Position numbers and translations under genes: made by a program | The notes under the pieces: generated by a model | Database searches by the model: none | The model's input: the letters and a program-made list of their open reading frames with translations, nothing else | Told to the model about the DNA's origin: nothing | DNA from: Osedax symbiont Rs1 | GTDB taxonomy: Bacteria; Pseudomonadota; Gammaproteobacteria; Pseudomonadales; Balneatricaceae | Length of the DNA: 48,175 nt | Reading direction: 5' to 3' | NCBI GenBank assembly: GCA_000416275.1 | Contig: ASZJ01000052.1 | Span: 4,678 to 52,852, forward strand | In this document: in pieces, positions 1-8,863 of the stretch | How the letters are laid out: each line of letters starts with the position of its first letter | Position numbering within the stretch: position 1 is the stretch's first letter

Positions 1-1175
1 AGGCGCTGTTTAAAGTCGGCGTAGCCAAACTCTTTAATTATCTTAAGCTGATCGGTTTTTGAGTTCCACAGGGCGATCGCCGGCAGTTTTGTACCGTTAA
101 AAGTGCTGGTTTTTACCATAGTGTAGTGCGCCATATCTTCAAATATTAAGCGCTGGCCAATAACTAGTGGTTGCAAAAAACTGTAGTCGTTGATCACATC
201 TCCCGCCAGACAAGTCAATCCGCCTAGGCGATAATTGTATGGGTATTGATCTAGTTCACCAGCGCCTAAGATGTCCGCTCGATAGGGCATCTCTAAGGTG
301 TCGGGCATATGGCAGGTGGCCGAGGTATCTAAAATTGCCTGCTGGCCGTCACTTTCTATAATATCCAGCACTTGTGCACAAAGTATGCCACTGCCTATCG
401 CAATAGCCTCTCCCGGCTCGAGGTAAACTTGTACTTGGTATTTTTTGGAAAAGGCTTTAATTCTTGCTGTCAGTGCTGGGATGTCGTAGCCGGGGGCGGT
501 AATGTGGTGACCACCGCCAAAGTTAACCCAACTGATCTGTTCCAGTAAGTGGCCGAACTTCTCTTCTACCGCATTGAGAGTGCGGTCTAGCTCGCTAAAT
601 CCCTGCTCACACAAGGTGTGGAAATGTAGGCCGCTAATCCCGCTTAGATCTTGGTTTTCTAAATCGGCAATACGTATCCCCAGCCGTGACTGTGGCGCAC
701 AAGGGTCATAAATAGAGACACTAGCTTCCGAGTGTTCTGGGTTGATGCGCAGACCAAATTCTAGGTTTGGTCGCTGTTGTTTGGCTTGTGTATTGATGCT
801 GTGAAAGCGCTGCCACTGGCTAATACTGTTGAATACGATGTGATCGGCAAACTGCAGTAGCTGCTGCAAATCGTGCTGACTGAACGCGGCGCTGTAAACG
901 TGTATTTCACTGGTTTTGCCCGGTGCCTGATAAGCGTCTTTTGCCAGCAGGGCCTCGTGTAAGCCGCTGGCGCAAGTGCCGTCTAAATAACTGGCGGTTA
1001 ACTCGCCTAAATGCCACATGGAAAAGGCTTTGAGTGCCGCTAACACTTTGGCTCCACTGGCTTGCGCCACTTGCTGTAAAATAGCCAAATTTCGCTCAAT
1101 GGCCACTTGGTCTACGACAAAGCAAGGAGAGGGAAGCCGTGTTAGGTCGAGTTTGGAAAAATCAGTGAATTGCAT
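1..1175 (-). CDS. nspC: Carboxynorspermidine/carboxyspermidine decarboxylase, 3' end outside window
   Basis: PLP-dependent decarboxylase of the alanine-racemase-fold group that removes CO2 from carboxynorspermidine or carboxyspermidine, giving norspermidine or spermidine in the cytoplasm. I translated this frame by hand. It begins MQFTDFSKL at 1175 and stays open to the left edge. The PLP lysine is in VLAALKAFSM (about residue 49). A glycine-rich phosphate-binding stretch (WVNFGGGHHI), an EPGEA motif and the late ATCHMPD motif typical of this family are all present. The visible 391 codons end in FGYADFKQRL, which looks like the normal C-terminus, so only a few residues are missing. It lies 415 bp downstream of the partner synthase on the same strand, with a divergent repeat copy between them. 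Whether C3 (norspermidine) or C4 (spermidine) substrate is used cannot be told from sequence. Confidence 0.93.
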   Translation of the reverse strand, partial: MQFTDFSKLDLTRLPSPCFVVDQVAIERNLAILQQVAQASGAKVLAALKAFSMWHLGELTASYLDGTCASGLHEALLAKDAYQAPGKTSEIHVYSAAFSQHDLQQLLQFADHIVFNSISQWQRFHSINTQAKQQRPNLEFGLRINPEHSEASVSIYDPCAPQSRLGIRIADLENQDLSGISGLHFHTLCEQGFSELDRTLNAVEEKFGHLLEQISWVNFGGGHHITAPGYDIPALTARIKAFSKKYQVQVYLEPGEAIAIGSGILCAQVLDIIESDGQQAILDTSATCHMPDTLEMPYRADILGAGELDQYPYNYRLGGLTCLAGDVINDYSFLQPLVIGQRLIFEDMAHYTMVKTSTFNGTKLPAIALWNSKTDQLKIIKEFGYADFKQR

Positions 1176-1590
1176 AACCCTTAATCTCAATTGTCTAGTG
1201 TATAGCTAATGCCGTTACGTAAAATGCCAAAGCTGGGGAAGTTTGCTCTAGTCAGATTGGTATGAAATAGCGCGTTATATTCGGTAATCCTTAATGCAGA
1301 GCCTGGATATTCTGGCTATTCTCGATCGAGCCAAATAAGGCGTGAGGGAGAGCTAAGCTGCTAAGTGTTAGGCTGATAATACGGCGAAGTTGCGCACTTC
1401 GCCACCGTTGTGTATATAAGAGATTCCCAAGAGTACTGCACTCGATGACTTGGCGTTAAAAAATAGCTAAAAATGCTTATCTGGAAGCATAATACCGATA
1501 AAATCGGTACTCTGATTCAGCTATTTCGCCATTTTTTCTCGCCTTACCATCGCTCGCTACTTTTTTCGATAGCCTCTTAAGTCAGCGGTC
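1176..1590. other. Intergenic region between nspC and the synthase gene
   Basis: There is no convincing gene in this 415-bp gap. From about 1410 to 1577 it carries a diverged copy of repeat family B (listed separately). The insertion may separate nspC from the transcription unit of the synthase and speA, or nspC may have its own promoter here; I see no clear -35/-10 pair. Confidence 0.5.
1410..1577. repeat. Diverged family B inverted-repeat element
   Basis: The stretch ACTGCACTCG...GGCGTTAAAAA, the central AATACC segment, and CAGCTATTTCGCC...CTTACCATCGCTCGC follow, in the same order, the interior of the well-kept family B copies (for example 4918-5098). The terminal GAGACCTCTGC repeats are eroded, so the limits are approximate. 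It appears to be an old copy. Confidence 0.55.
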
Positions 1591-2802
1591 TTACTCGTCT
1601 AAGCTAAAGGAATCTAATTCAAGTATTTTCCACGGTAGTCCATACTCTTGCATATCTTGCATAAAGCGGTCTGGGTCGAATTGTTCAATATTCCACACCC
1701 CAGGTTTAATCCAATTACCCTCGAGCATTTGTTTTGCGCCAATCATTGCCGGTACACCAGTGGTGTAGGAAATCGCCTGTGATCCCACTTCTTTATAGCA
1801 AGCTTGGTGGTCGCAAATATTGTAGCAATAGACAATTTTTTGTTTGCCGTCTTTTATACCGCGCACTACCACGCCGATACAAGTACGTCCTACGGTACGC
1901 GGGCCCAGAGAGGATGGGTCGGGAAGTAACTTGGCCAGGAATTGAATAGGTACAATCTGTTGACCGTTGAATTCTACGGGCTCGATCCCCGTCAGACCGA
2001 CATTGCTGAGCACTTCTAAGTGCTTTAGGTAACTGTCGCCAAAACTCATCCAAAATTGGGCGCGTTTAAGACTGGGATAGTGCTTGGTTAGCGACTCTAG
2101 CTCTTCATGATACATTCGATAAATATTGTAGTTGCCGACATCTTCCGGACAGGTGAAGCTGGCCTTTTTAGACATGGCGTCGGTGGTTACAAACTCACCA
2201 TTTTCCCAGTGACGACACTCGGCGGTCACTTCTCTAATGTTGATTTCTGGGTTGAAGTTAGTCGCAAAGGGATAGCCGTGGTCGCCGCCATTGACGTCAA
2301 TAATATCTAGCTCATGGATTTCATCAAAGTAATGCTTGGCCACATATGCGGTAAATACGTTGGTGGCGCCGGGATCAAAACCACTGCCCAACAGTGCGGT
2401 AAGTCCCGCTTGTTGGAATTTTTGCTGGTAGGCCCACTGCCACTTATATTCAAATTTAGCGGTGTCCAAAGGCTCGTAATTGGCGGTGTCCATATAGTGC
2501 ACGCCAGCTTCTAAACAGGCGTCCATAATGGTCAAATCTTGATAGGGCAGTGCCACGTTGATCACTAGTTTGGGTTGCTCAGCCTTTAACAACGCGACCA
2601 GTGCCGGTACGTCATCCGCATCAATTTGTGCGGTGCGAATCGTCACTCCGGTTCGCTCTTTAACTTGCGCGGCAATTTTTATGCACTTTGATTCCGTGCG
2701 ACTGGCAAGTAAAATATCAGTGAAAATATCCGCTACTTGAGCGCACTTTTGCACGACTACTCCACCGACTCCGCCGGCTCCAATAATAACTACTTTGGAC
2801 AT
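1591..2802 (-). CDS. Carboxynorspermidine (carboxyspermidine) synthase, saccharopine dehydrogenase family
   Basis: NADPH-dependent reductase that condenses L-aspartate semialdehyde with 1,3-diaminopropane or putrescine, forming carboxynorspermidine or carboxyspermidine for NspC. The N-terminus has a Rossmann motif (VVIIGAGGVGG, residues 4-14), followed by the conserved segments of the saccharopine dehydrogenase-like family, such as GSGFDPGATNVF near residue 140. Length is 403 aa, normal for the family. The start at 2802 has a good ribosome binding site (GAGAGG about 7 bases upstream) and lies 15 bp after the speA stop, so the two are almost surely co-transcribed. The pairing with arginine decarboxylase, which leads to putrescine, favours the spermidine branch, but this is inference. 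Confidence 0.93.
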   Translation of the reverse strand: MSKVVIIGAGGVGGVVVQKCAQVADIFTDILLASRTESKCIKIAAQVKERTGVTIRTAQIDADDVPALVALLKAEQPKLVINVALPYQDLTIMDACLEAGVHYMDTANYEPLDTAKFEYKWQWAYQQKFQQAGLTALLGSGFDPGATNVFTAYVAKHYFDEIHELDIIDVNGGDHGYPFATNFNPEINIREVTAECRHWENGEFVTTDAMSKKASFTCPEDVGNYNIYRMYHEELESLTKHYPSLKRAQFWMSFGDSYLKHLEVLSNVGLTGIEPVEFNGQQIVPIQFLAKLLPDPSSLGPRTVGRTCIGVVVRGIKDGKQKIVYCYNICDHQACYKEVGSQAISYTTGVPAMIGAKQMLEGNWIKPGVWNIEQFDPDRFMQDMQEYGLPWKILELDSFSLDE

Positions 2803-2817
2803 CGTAAATCCTCTCTC

Positions 2818-4770
2818 TTAATGTTGTTCGCGCTCAAAATAAGTATAGCCTTGTAAGCTATCTTTAAAAGCTAATAGCATGCGTTGGCGTTGAGCGGCGC
2901 TGATTTTTTTATCTCGTACAGCTTGTTCAGCTTTACGTCTAAATTGTTCTAACATTTGTTTGGGCTCGTACTCGACATAACTGAGCACGTCGGAAATACT
3001 GTCCCCTTGGAACTCGCGGACAAAATCAAAACTGGCATCTGGATTTATTTTAACGCTGACCACGTTAGTATCGCCAAACAAATTGTGTAAATCCCCTAAT
3101 GTCTCTTGATAGGCGCCGACTAAAAACACCCCGATATAGTATTCTTGATTTTCCTTTAAAGGGTGCAGCGGTAAAGTATTGCGGATCCCCTGTGGGGAGA
3201 TGAATTTATCAATTTTACCATCGCAGTCACAAGTGATATCCGCAATGATCGCCTCGCGTGTCGGCTGCTCATTTAAGCGGTGGATCGGCATGACCGGAAA
3301 AACCTGGTCGATCGCCCAAATATCGGGTAGCGATTGAAATAAACTAAAATTACCGTAGTAAATATCACAGAGCAGCTCCGGAAGATTCTCTAGTTCTGGC
3401 GGTACGCGATCTATGCTCTTGAGAATTTTGGCAATTTTTTCCAGCACTGCCAAGGTTATATTGTCGGCCATTGCCCGATCACGCAAGCCTACTTGGCCGC
3501 GTCTAAATAGCTCTCTTATTTCATCTCGATAGTAGAGGGCATCGTTGTAGCACTCTTGGAACGTCTGGTGGTTGATGACGGCTAATACTGCAAATAAGTT
3601 GTGGAGAGTTTCGTGGTCGTCGCTGCCCAACGCTGCCGGAAGTGGCTGCGGATCATGATTGCGCACATCCAATACATTAAAGAGTAGCAGTGATGAGTAG
3701 GCGACGGTGGCGCGGCCGGATTCTGTAATAATCGTCGGGTGAGCGATGTTTAACGGGGTCAAACTCTCGGTAATTGTCTCGACAATATTGACGCAATACT
3801 CATCCAGTTGATAATTCATACTGTGAGTACTGTTAGTTCTAGCCCCCTCGTAATCCACCGCTAAACCGCCTCCTAAATCCAGATAACCCATCGGGGCCCC
3901 CTCGGAAATCAAGCCGCTATAAAAGCGGCAAGCTTCTTGAACACCGGTGCGGATATTGCGGATATTGGGGATTTGTGAGCCGAGGTGACAGTGCAGTAAT
4001 TGTAGACAGTCCAGCATATTGGCAGATTTCAGCTGGGCGACAACTTCGAGTAAGCTAGTCGTAGAAAGGCCAAAGATAGACCGATCGCCACTGTCTGCAT
4101 TCCAGTGTCCGTCAACGATCACCGACGATTTGATGCGCGTGCCGATTAGCGGCTTGATGCCCAGTGCCTTAGAGCGCTCTAAAATAATCGGCAATTCGGC
4201 AGGTGTTTCCAGAACAAAGAAACACTGGATTCCCAACTGGATGGCGTATAGGCCTAAATCGACAAATTCAGTATCTTTGTAGCCGTTGCAAATAATTAAA
4301 CTATTGTGATCTTTGAGTTGCGATAGAGCGATGATCAACTCAGCTTTTGAACCCGCCTCTAAACCGTGATTGAAACTGCTGCCGAAAGCGGCTATCTCTT
4401 CGATAACATGGCATTGTTGGTTGACTTTAATGGGGAAAACACCGCGGTACTTTCCCTGGTAATTGTTTTGTGCAATCGCGCGGATAAAGGCTTCGTTGAG
4501 CTCTTTGATTCTCTGATCCAGTAAGTTTTCAATACGTAGCACCGTCGGCATTTCCAAGCCGCGCTCTCGCATGCCTGCGACTATTTCCAACAGTGAAACA
4601 GCGGTCTTTTGGCCCGTAGTATTGACACAAACTTGAACTTCACCGCTGCTCGATATATCAAAATAGCCAGCCCCCCATTCATTAATAGCATAGAGCTTTT
4701 TACTGTCGCTGACGCTCCATTGGTTAGTATTGCTTGGGTGGGTTAAATTATTTGAATTAGTGTTAGACAT
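2818..4770 (-). CDS. speA: Biosynthetic arginine decarboxylase
   Basis: PLP enzyme that converts arginine to agmatine, the first step towards putrescine. At 650 aa it is close to the E. coli SpeA length of about 658. The PLP lysine sits in GVFPIKVNQQ (about residue 115). Also visible are HCHLGSQ, the DLGGGLAVDYEGA phosphate-binding loop and the ITESGRA motif, all conserved in this fold III family. It is the first gene of a minus-strand unit with the carboxynorspermidine synthase 15 bp downstream. No agmatinase or agmatine deiminase lies in the window, so the agmatine-to-putrescine step must be encoded elsewhere. Confidence 0.97.
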   Translation of the reverse strand: MSNTNSNNLTHPSNTNQWSVSDSKKLYAINEWGAGYFDISSSGEVQVCVNTTGQKTAVSLLEIVAGMRERGLEMPTVLRIENLLDQRIKELNEAFIRAIAQNNYQGKYRGVFPIKVNQQCHVIEEIAAFGSSFNHGLEAGSKAELIIALSQLKDHNSLIICNGYKDTEFVDLGLYAIQLGIQCFFVLETPAELPIILERSKALGIKPLIGTRIKSSVIVDGHWNADSGDRSIFGLSTTSLLEVVAQLKSANMLDCLQLLHCHLGSQIPNIRNIRTGVQEACRFYSGLISEGAPMGYLDLGGGLAVDYEGARTNSTHSMNYQLDEYCVNIVETITESLTPLNIAHPTIITESGRATVAYSSLLLFNVLDVRNHDPQPLPAALGSDDHETLHNLFAVLAVINHQTFQECYNDALYYRDEIRELFRRGQVGLRDRAMADNITLAVLEKIAKILKSIDRVPPELENLPELLCDIYYGNFSLFQSLPDIWAIDQVFPVMPIHRLNEQPTREAIIADITCDCDGKIDKFISPQGIRNTLPLHPLKENQEYYIGVFLVGAYQETLGDLHNLFGDTNVVSVKINPDASFDFVREFQGDSISDVLSYVEYEPKQMLEQFRRKAEQAVRDKKISAAQRQRMLLAFKDSLQGYTYFEREQH

Positions 4771-4917
4771 CGGGTGAATTCTATAAGTAGTGGGGAAATA
4801 TAATTTATTTAGCAGCCAGTGAGCATCTAGAGTGCGAATTCAGAGTACGAATTCAGAGTGCTAATGATCAAACCTCAGCATGCTGTATTCACTGTGAAAC
4901 CACCGATCCAAGATTGT

Positions 4918-5098
4918 GAGACCTCTGCATAACTTACCCAAAGGGTATGATAACTGCGCTCGGTAATACGGCGTTAAAAACCGGCTCAACATGCTCATTT
5001 ACACCAGTAATACCCATAAACAGGGGCACACTGACTCCGCTATCTCGCCGTTTTTTTTCCTTGTATTACCTTCGCTCGCAACGTTATGCAGAGGTCTC
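4918..5098. repeat. Family B MITE-like element, full copy
   Basis: It begins GAGACCTCTGCATAAC and ends with its inverted complement GTTATGCAGAGGTCTC. Inside, GGTAATAC near the left is matched by GTATTACC near the right, so the element can fold back over much of its length. It is flanked by a direct repeat ATTGT (4913-4917 and 5099-5103), as expected for a 5-bp target duplication. There is no coding capacity, so it would need a transposase supplied in trans. Confidence 0.8.
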
Positions 5099-5300
5099 AT
5101 TGTATAAATGACAATCTAGATATAGCGTATAAATGGCAAAAGTTAAGCTCTATTGAGCAGCGGTCAATTATGCAGTTTTTTTGCTAAAAATCAATCGCAT
5201 CATCACGCTAATAGTTAGATCAGCAGCGATCTTCGGTGAGGGAGTGGCGATGGCTGGTTAGCGACAGCTTCGTGTACCGTTAAATAATTTATTTTTTTAC

Positions 5301-5320
5301 AGTTCTATTGATATAGAACT
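5301..5320. promoter_or_regulatory. Operator-like palindrome upstream of the E1 operon
   Basis: AGTTCTAT, four bases, then ATAGAACT: perfect 8-bp arms. A further half site AGTTC follows at 5325. It lies about 180 bp before the E1 start codon. The binding protein is unknown. Confidence 0.4.
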
Positions 5321-5496
5321 TTTTAGTTCAGTTTAAACATGCAAAATCAGCAGTAAATTTTCACTGATCGATACCCCGTGGTGAAAAGCGTGCTATAACT
5401 TCTGTACAATTTTTAAACTCATGAATTTAATCAAATTTGCCTAGTCTATTATTGATTGTGTTTTTGTAGCTGGGCTGTAACTGGTGGAGTTTTTAT

Positions 5497-7755
5497 ATGG
5501 ATCGTGCCGAGGTTGTACACCTTAATTTTTTAGAAAAACTGTCAACTAACGATTTGCCAAAGCGTTTATCTACGGTGAGCTTAGCCCAATCGGGGCTGAG
5601 TACAAGTAAGTTGATGGAGATCTTTGAAAGTCAGATACTAAGCAGACAGTTGGACCGAACCTCACGGAAAATGCAGGCGCGAGGTGAAGGGTTTTATACC
5701 ATAGGCAGTTCTGGGCACGAGGGGAATGCGGCCATTGCAGCGGCTTTTAGAGTCGATGATATGGCGTTTTTACACTATCGAGACGCGGCCTTCTTTATTC
5801 AGCGTTCAAAATTGCTTAGCGGTCAGACCCCCACCTGGGATATGTTATTGAGCTTTAGCGCCTCTGCAGATGATCCTATTTCCGGTGGCCGGCATAAAGT
5901 ACTGGGATCAAAAGCGCTGTTTATTCCGCCGCAGACTAGTACGATCGCATCACATTTGCCGAAAGCGGTCGGCGCTGCATACAGTGTCGGTCTCGCTCGT
6001 CGCCATCGGCCCGATAATATGCAAATGCAGCATGACTCGGTGGTACTGGCAAGTTTTGGCGATGCCTCAGCCAACCATTCAACCTCACAGGGGGCTTTTA
6101 ATAGCGCCTGTTGGTCCGCCTATCAAAATATCCCGATGCCACTGATTTTTATCTGTGAAGATAACGGTATTGGCATATCGACTAAAACCCCAGGTGGCTG
6201 GATCGAAGCGGGATTTTCTCAAAGACCGGCACTTAATTATATGCGCTGTAACGGTTTAGATATCCTCGATACTTATAAAGTGGCACGCGAAGCTGAGTAT
6301 CAAGTGCGCAAGCATCGCAAGCCTATTTTTTTACATATGAATTGTGTTCGCCTGTACGGGCATGCTGGTTCCGATGTACAAACCGCTTATATCAGCAAGC
6401 GAGAAGTCGAAGCTGCAGAGGCCAATGATCCTTTATTACACAGTGCTAATATCGTTATCAGTGAGGGGATATTGACGGCCGATGAAGTGCTGAATTTGTA
6501 TCAAAAAATCGGCGAAAGGGTTGAAAGAGTAGCTATTGAAGCGGCATTAAGACCAAAATTGGTGAATGCCGCTCAAGTGATGGCCGCTATTATACCGCCT
6601 AAATTGGCACCGATGAAGAGGACTCGTCTCGATGATGAACAGCGACAAAAATTGTTTGCAAGTGATTGGAAGGCACTGCAAAAGCCCGCTCACACGGCTC
6701 GGCTGATTAGCTGGGCGATTACTGATTTAATGGCCGAACACCAAAATATAGTGCTCGCCGGTGAAGATATCGGCCCCAAAGGTGGGGTCTATAATGTCAC
6801 TGGTAAAGTACATGCACGCTTTGGTTCGGATCGTGTCATCAACACCCTCTTAGATGAACAGAGCATCCTGGGCTTGGCGATTGGTCTCGCTCACAACGGT
6901 TTCTTACCTATTCCTGAGATCCAATTTTTGGCCTATTTACACAATGCTGAGGATCAGTTGCGCGGTGAGGCTGCCACTTTGAGCTTTTTCTCCAACGGGC
7001 AATACACTAATCCGATGATTATTCGGATCGCCGGTTTAGGGTATCAAAAAGGTTTTGGTGGGCACTTTCACAATGACAATAGCATCGCGGTATTAAGAGA
7101 TATTCCGGGGCTGATTATTGCCTGCCCAAGCAATGGTGCAGATGCGGTGCTGATGTTGCGCGAATGTGTCCGTTTGGCATTGGAGGAACAGCGTATTATC
7201 GTCATTATTGAGCCTATAGCCCTATATATGACCAGAGACTTACACGCTGCAGAGGATGGCTTATGGCTCGCGCAATATCCTCATCCACAGCAGGCGACAG
7301 AGCAAGGCGAAGTGGAAGGTGAGACTATTAGCCTTGGGCAAATAGGTCAATATCAAAAGGGCACGGACTTAGCCATCGTTAGCTATGGCAATGGTTATTA
7401 CCTCTCTCGTCAAGCACAAAAAATCCTTGCGGACACGCATAATATCAATCTCAGGGTGATCGATTTACGCTGGCTGGCGCCGATCAATGAAGAATTATTA
7501 TTGAGCGCGGTCAATGAGTGCGAAAATATACTGGTGGTGGATGAATGTCGTGAAACGGGTTCTCAATCTGAGGCTCTGATGAGTTTATTTGCACAAAAGG
7601 CTGAGCATCGAGGTAAAAAACCTAAACTTGCCAGTGTCACTGCTTTAGATAGCTTTATTCCTTTAGGAAAAGCTGCCACCGTCACTCTGCCTAGTTGTGA
7701 TTCCATCGTATCAGCGGCACTTGCGCTGCTTAACTCTTCTGATCGGGAGCTGTAA
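5497..7755 (+). CDS. Fused alpha-beta 2-oxoacid dehydrogenase E1 (branched-chain type)
   Basis: Thiamine-diphosphate enzyme of 752 aa carrying E1-alpha (about 1-380) and E1-beta (about 395-752) in one chain. The alpha half has the TPP/Mg motif starting at GDASANH (from residue 188) and ending at an Asn in ICEDN about 35 residues later, and YRDAA in the channel region. The beta half shows AGEDIGPKGGVYNVT, DEQSILGLAIG, the PEIQF segment and ACPSNGADA, all typical of branched-chain or pyruvate E1-beta. Such enzymes decarboxylate a 2-oxoacid and pass the acyl group to a lipoyl E2, but no E2 or E3 gene is nearby. The start has a GGTGGAG site upstream. The next gene, a FabD-like acyltransferase, starts 1 base after the stop, so the pair forms an operon. 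The true 2-oxoacid is unknown. Confidence 0.85.
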   Translation: MDRAEVVHLNFLEKLSTNDLPKRLSTVSLAQSGLSTSKLMEIFESQILSRQLDRTSRKMQARGEGFYTIGSSGHEGNAAIAAAFRVDDMAFLHYRDAAFFIQRSKLLSGQTPTWDMLLSFSASADDPISGGRHKVLGSKALFIPPQTSTIASHLPKAVGAAYSVGLARRHRPDNMQMQHDSVVLASFGDASANHSTSQGAFNSACWSAYQNIPMPLIFICEDNGIGISTKTPGGWIEAGFSQRPALNYMRCNGLDILDTYKVAREAEYQVRKHRKPIFLHMNCVRLYGHAGSDVQTAYISKREVEAAEANDPLLHSANIVISEGILTADEVLNLYQKIGERVERVAIEAALRPKLVNAAQVMAAIIPPKLAPMKRTRLDDEQRQKLFASDWKALQKPAHTARLISWAITDLMAEHQNIVLAGEDIGPKGGVYNVTGKVHARFGSDRVINTLLDEQSILGLAIGLAHNGFLPIPEIQFLAYLHNAEDQLRGEAATLSFFSNGQYTNPMIIRIAGLGYQKGFGGHFHNDNSIAVLRDIPGLIIACPSNGADAVLMLRECVRLALEEQRIIVIIEPIALYMTRDLHAAEDGLWLAQYPHPQQATEQGEVEGETISLGQIGQYQKGTDLAIVSYGNGYYLSRQAQKILADTHNINLRVIDLRWLAPINEELLLSAVNECENILVVDECRETGSQSEALMSLFAQKAEHRGKKPKLASVTALDSFIPLGKAATVTLPSCDSIVSAALALLNSSDREL

Positions 7756-7756
7756 C

Positions 7757-8803
7757 ATGCAACAGAAAAAAGCATTGCTGGTCTGTCCAGGCAGGGGTAC
7801 CTACAACAAAAGTGAGTTGGGTTATTTACAGCGCTGGCACAGCGATAAAGGGACATTACTAGCACAGATAGATGCCTATCGAGAAAGTTGTTCTCAACCT
7901 ACTATCAGTGAGTTAGATGCCGCTGATACATACAGCATGAGTACACACACCCGCGGTGATAATGCCTCAGCGCTAGTCTATGCCTGTGCCTATGCAGACT
8001 TTTTATCGATTGATCAAAGCAAATTTGAGGTGCAGGCGATCACTGGCAACTCCCTTGGTTGGTATGTTGCTTTAGGTTGCGCCAGCGCTTTAACTGAGCA
8101 GAACGCCCTACATGTGATCAATACTATGGGTACGTTTATGCATCAGCACTTGCAAGGTGGACAAATTATCTACCCGCTGGTCGACCAAGAGTGGCGCGAG
8201 ATTGCCGGGCGCAAAGAAATGATCCAGCAAGTGCTCGCTCAAGTGAATCAACAAGCGGCTTGTGAGCTATACATCTCGATAAACTTAGGCGGTTTTGTGG
8301 TCTTTGCCGGCAATGACGCGGCGCTGAAGGTTTTAACTTCACTACTGCCGATCGAACAAGAGCGCTTTCCAATGCGCCTGTACAATCACAGTGCTTTTCA
8401 CAGCCCACTGTTACAGTCAATCTCTGAGATGGGCAGAGACGTATTAGCCAGTAGCATGTTCCAACAGGCCCCTGTGCCGATGATTGACGGAAGAGGGCAC
8501 ATATGGCAGCCCCTATCCACAGATGTGGGTGCGCTTTGGGATTACACTTTAGGTGAACAAGTAGTGGAAAGCTACAATTTCAGCAAGGCGATACAAGTGG
8601 CGGTTAAAGAATTTGCCCCCGAGCAAATCATCATCTTAGGCCCCGGTACTACATTAGGTGGTGCGGTCGCACAAAGTTTAATCGCTATCAACTGGCAGGG
8701 ATTGAGCTGTAAACAAGATTTTATTCGCCGTCAACAGTCGGCGGAGCCGTTGATTTTATCAATGGGGATAGAGGAGCAGCGAGCTTTAGTAGTCGCTGAC
8801 TAG
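7757..8803 (+). CDS. FabD-like acyltransferase with altered substrate site
   Basis: Relative of malonyl-CoA:ACP transacylase, 348 aa. The start at 7757 follows the stop of the E1 gene by one base; a longer frame would overlap that gene and is less likely. The nucleophile Ser99 is in GNSLGWY (FabD has GHSLGE) and the catalytic His215 in SAFHSPLL. The Arg that holds the malonyl carboxylate in FabD lies 25 residues after the Ser; the same position here is Met124, in NTMGTFM. The N-terminal PGQGSQ of FabD reads PGRGTY. The fold and catalytic pair are kept, but a dicarboxylic acyl group is unlikely to be the substrate. Together with the upstream E1 it may load a monocarboxylic acyl group onto a carrier protein (inference). 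Confidence 0.8.
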   Translation: MQQKKALLVCPGRGTYNKSELGYLQRWHSDKGTLLAQIDAYRESCSQPTISELDAADTYSMSTHTRGDNASALVYACAYADFLSIDQSKFEVQAITGNSLGWYVALGCASALTEQNALHVINTMGTFMHQHLQGGQIIYPLVDQEWREIAGRKEMIQQVLAQVNQQAACELYISINLGGFVVFAGNDAALKVLTSLLPIEQERFPMRLYNHSAFHSPLLQSISEMGRDVLASSMFQQAPVPMIDGRGHIWQPLSTDVGALWDYTLGEQVVESYNFSKAIQVAVKEFAPEQIIILGPGTTLGGAVAQSLIAINWQGLSCKQDFIRRQQSAEPLILSMGIEEQRALVVAD

Positions 8804-8829
8804 CTCTATTCAGCAGCAGATGGTTGAAT

Positions 8830-8848
8830 CGGGAGTGATTTTCTCCCG
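8830..8848. terminator. Hairpin between convergent genes
   Basis: CGGGAG, seven bases (TGATTTT), CTCCCG. It lies between the stops of two convergent genes. There is no long T-run after it on either strand, so this is only a weak terminator candidate. Confidence 0.35.
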
Positions 8849-8863
8849 CTTCAGCGATGCTGA

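Larger units (their letters stand above)
4771..5496. other. Divergent intergenic region between speA and the E1 gene
   Basis: No gene is visible in these 726 bp. The region holds two near-tandem copies of GAATTCAGAGT (about 4836-4860), a full family B element (4918-5098), an AT-rich segment and a palindrome at 5301-5320. Promoters for speA (leftwards) and the E1 operon (rightwards) must lie here, but I cannot place them firmly. Confidence 0.5.
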
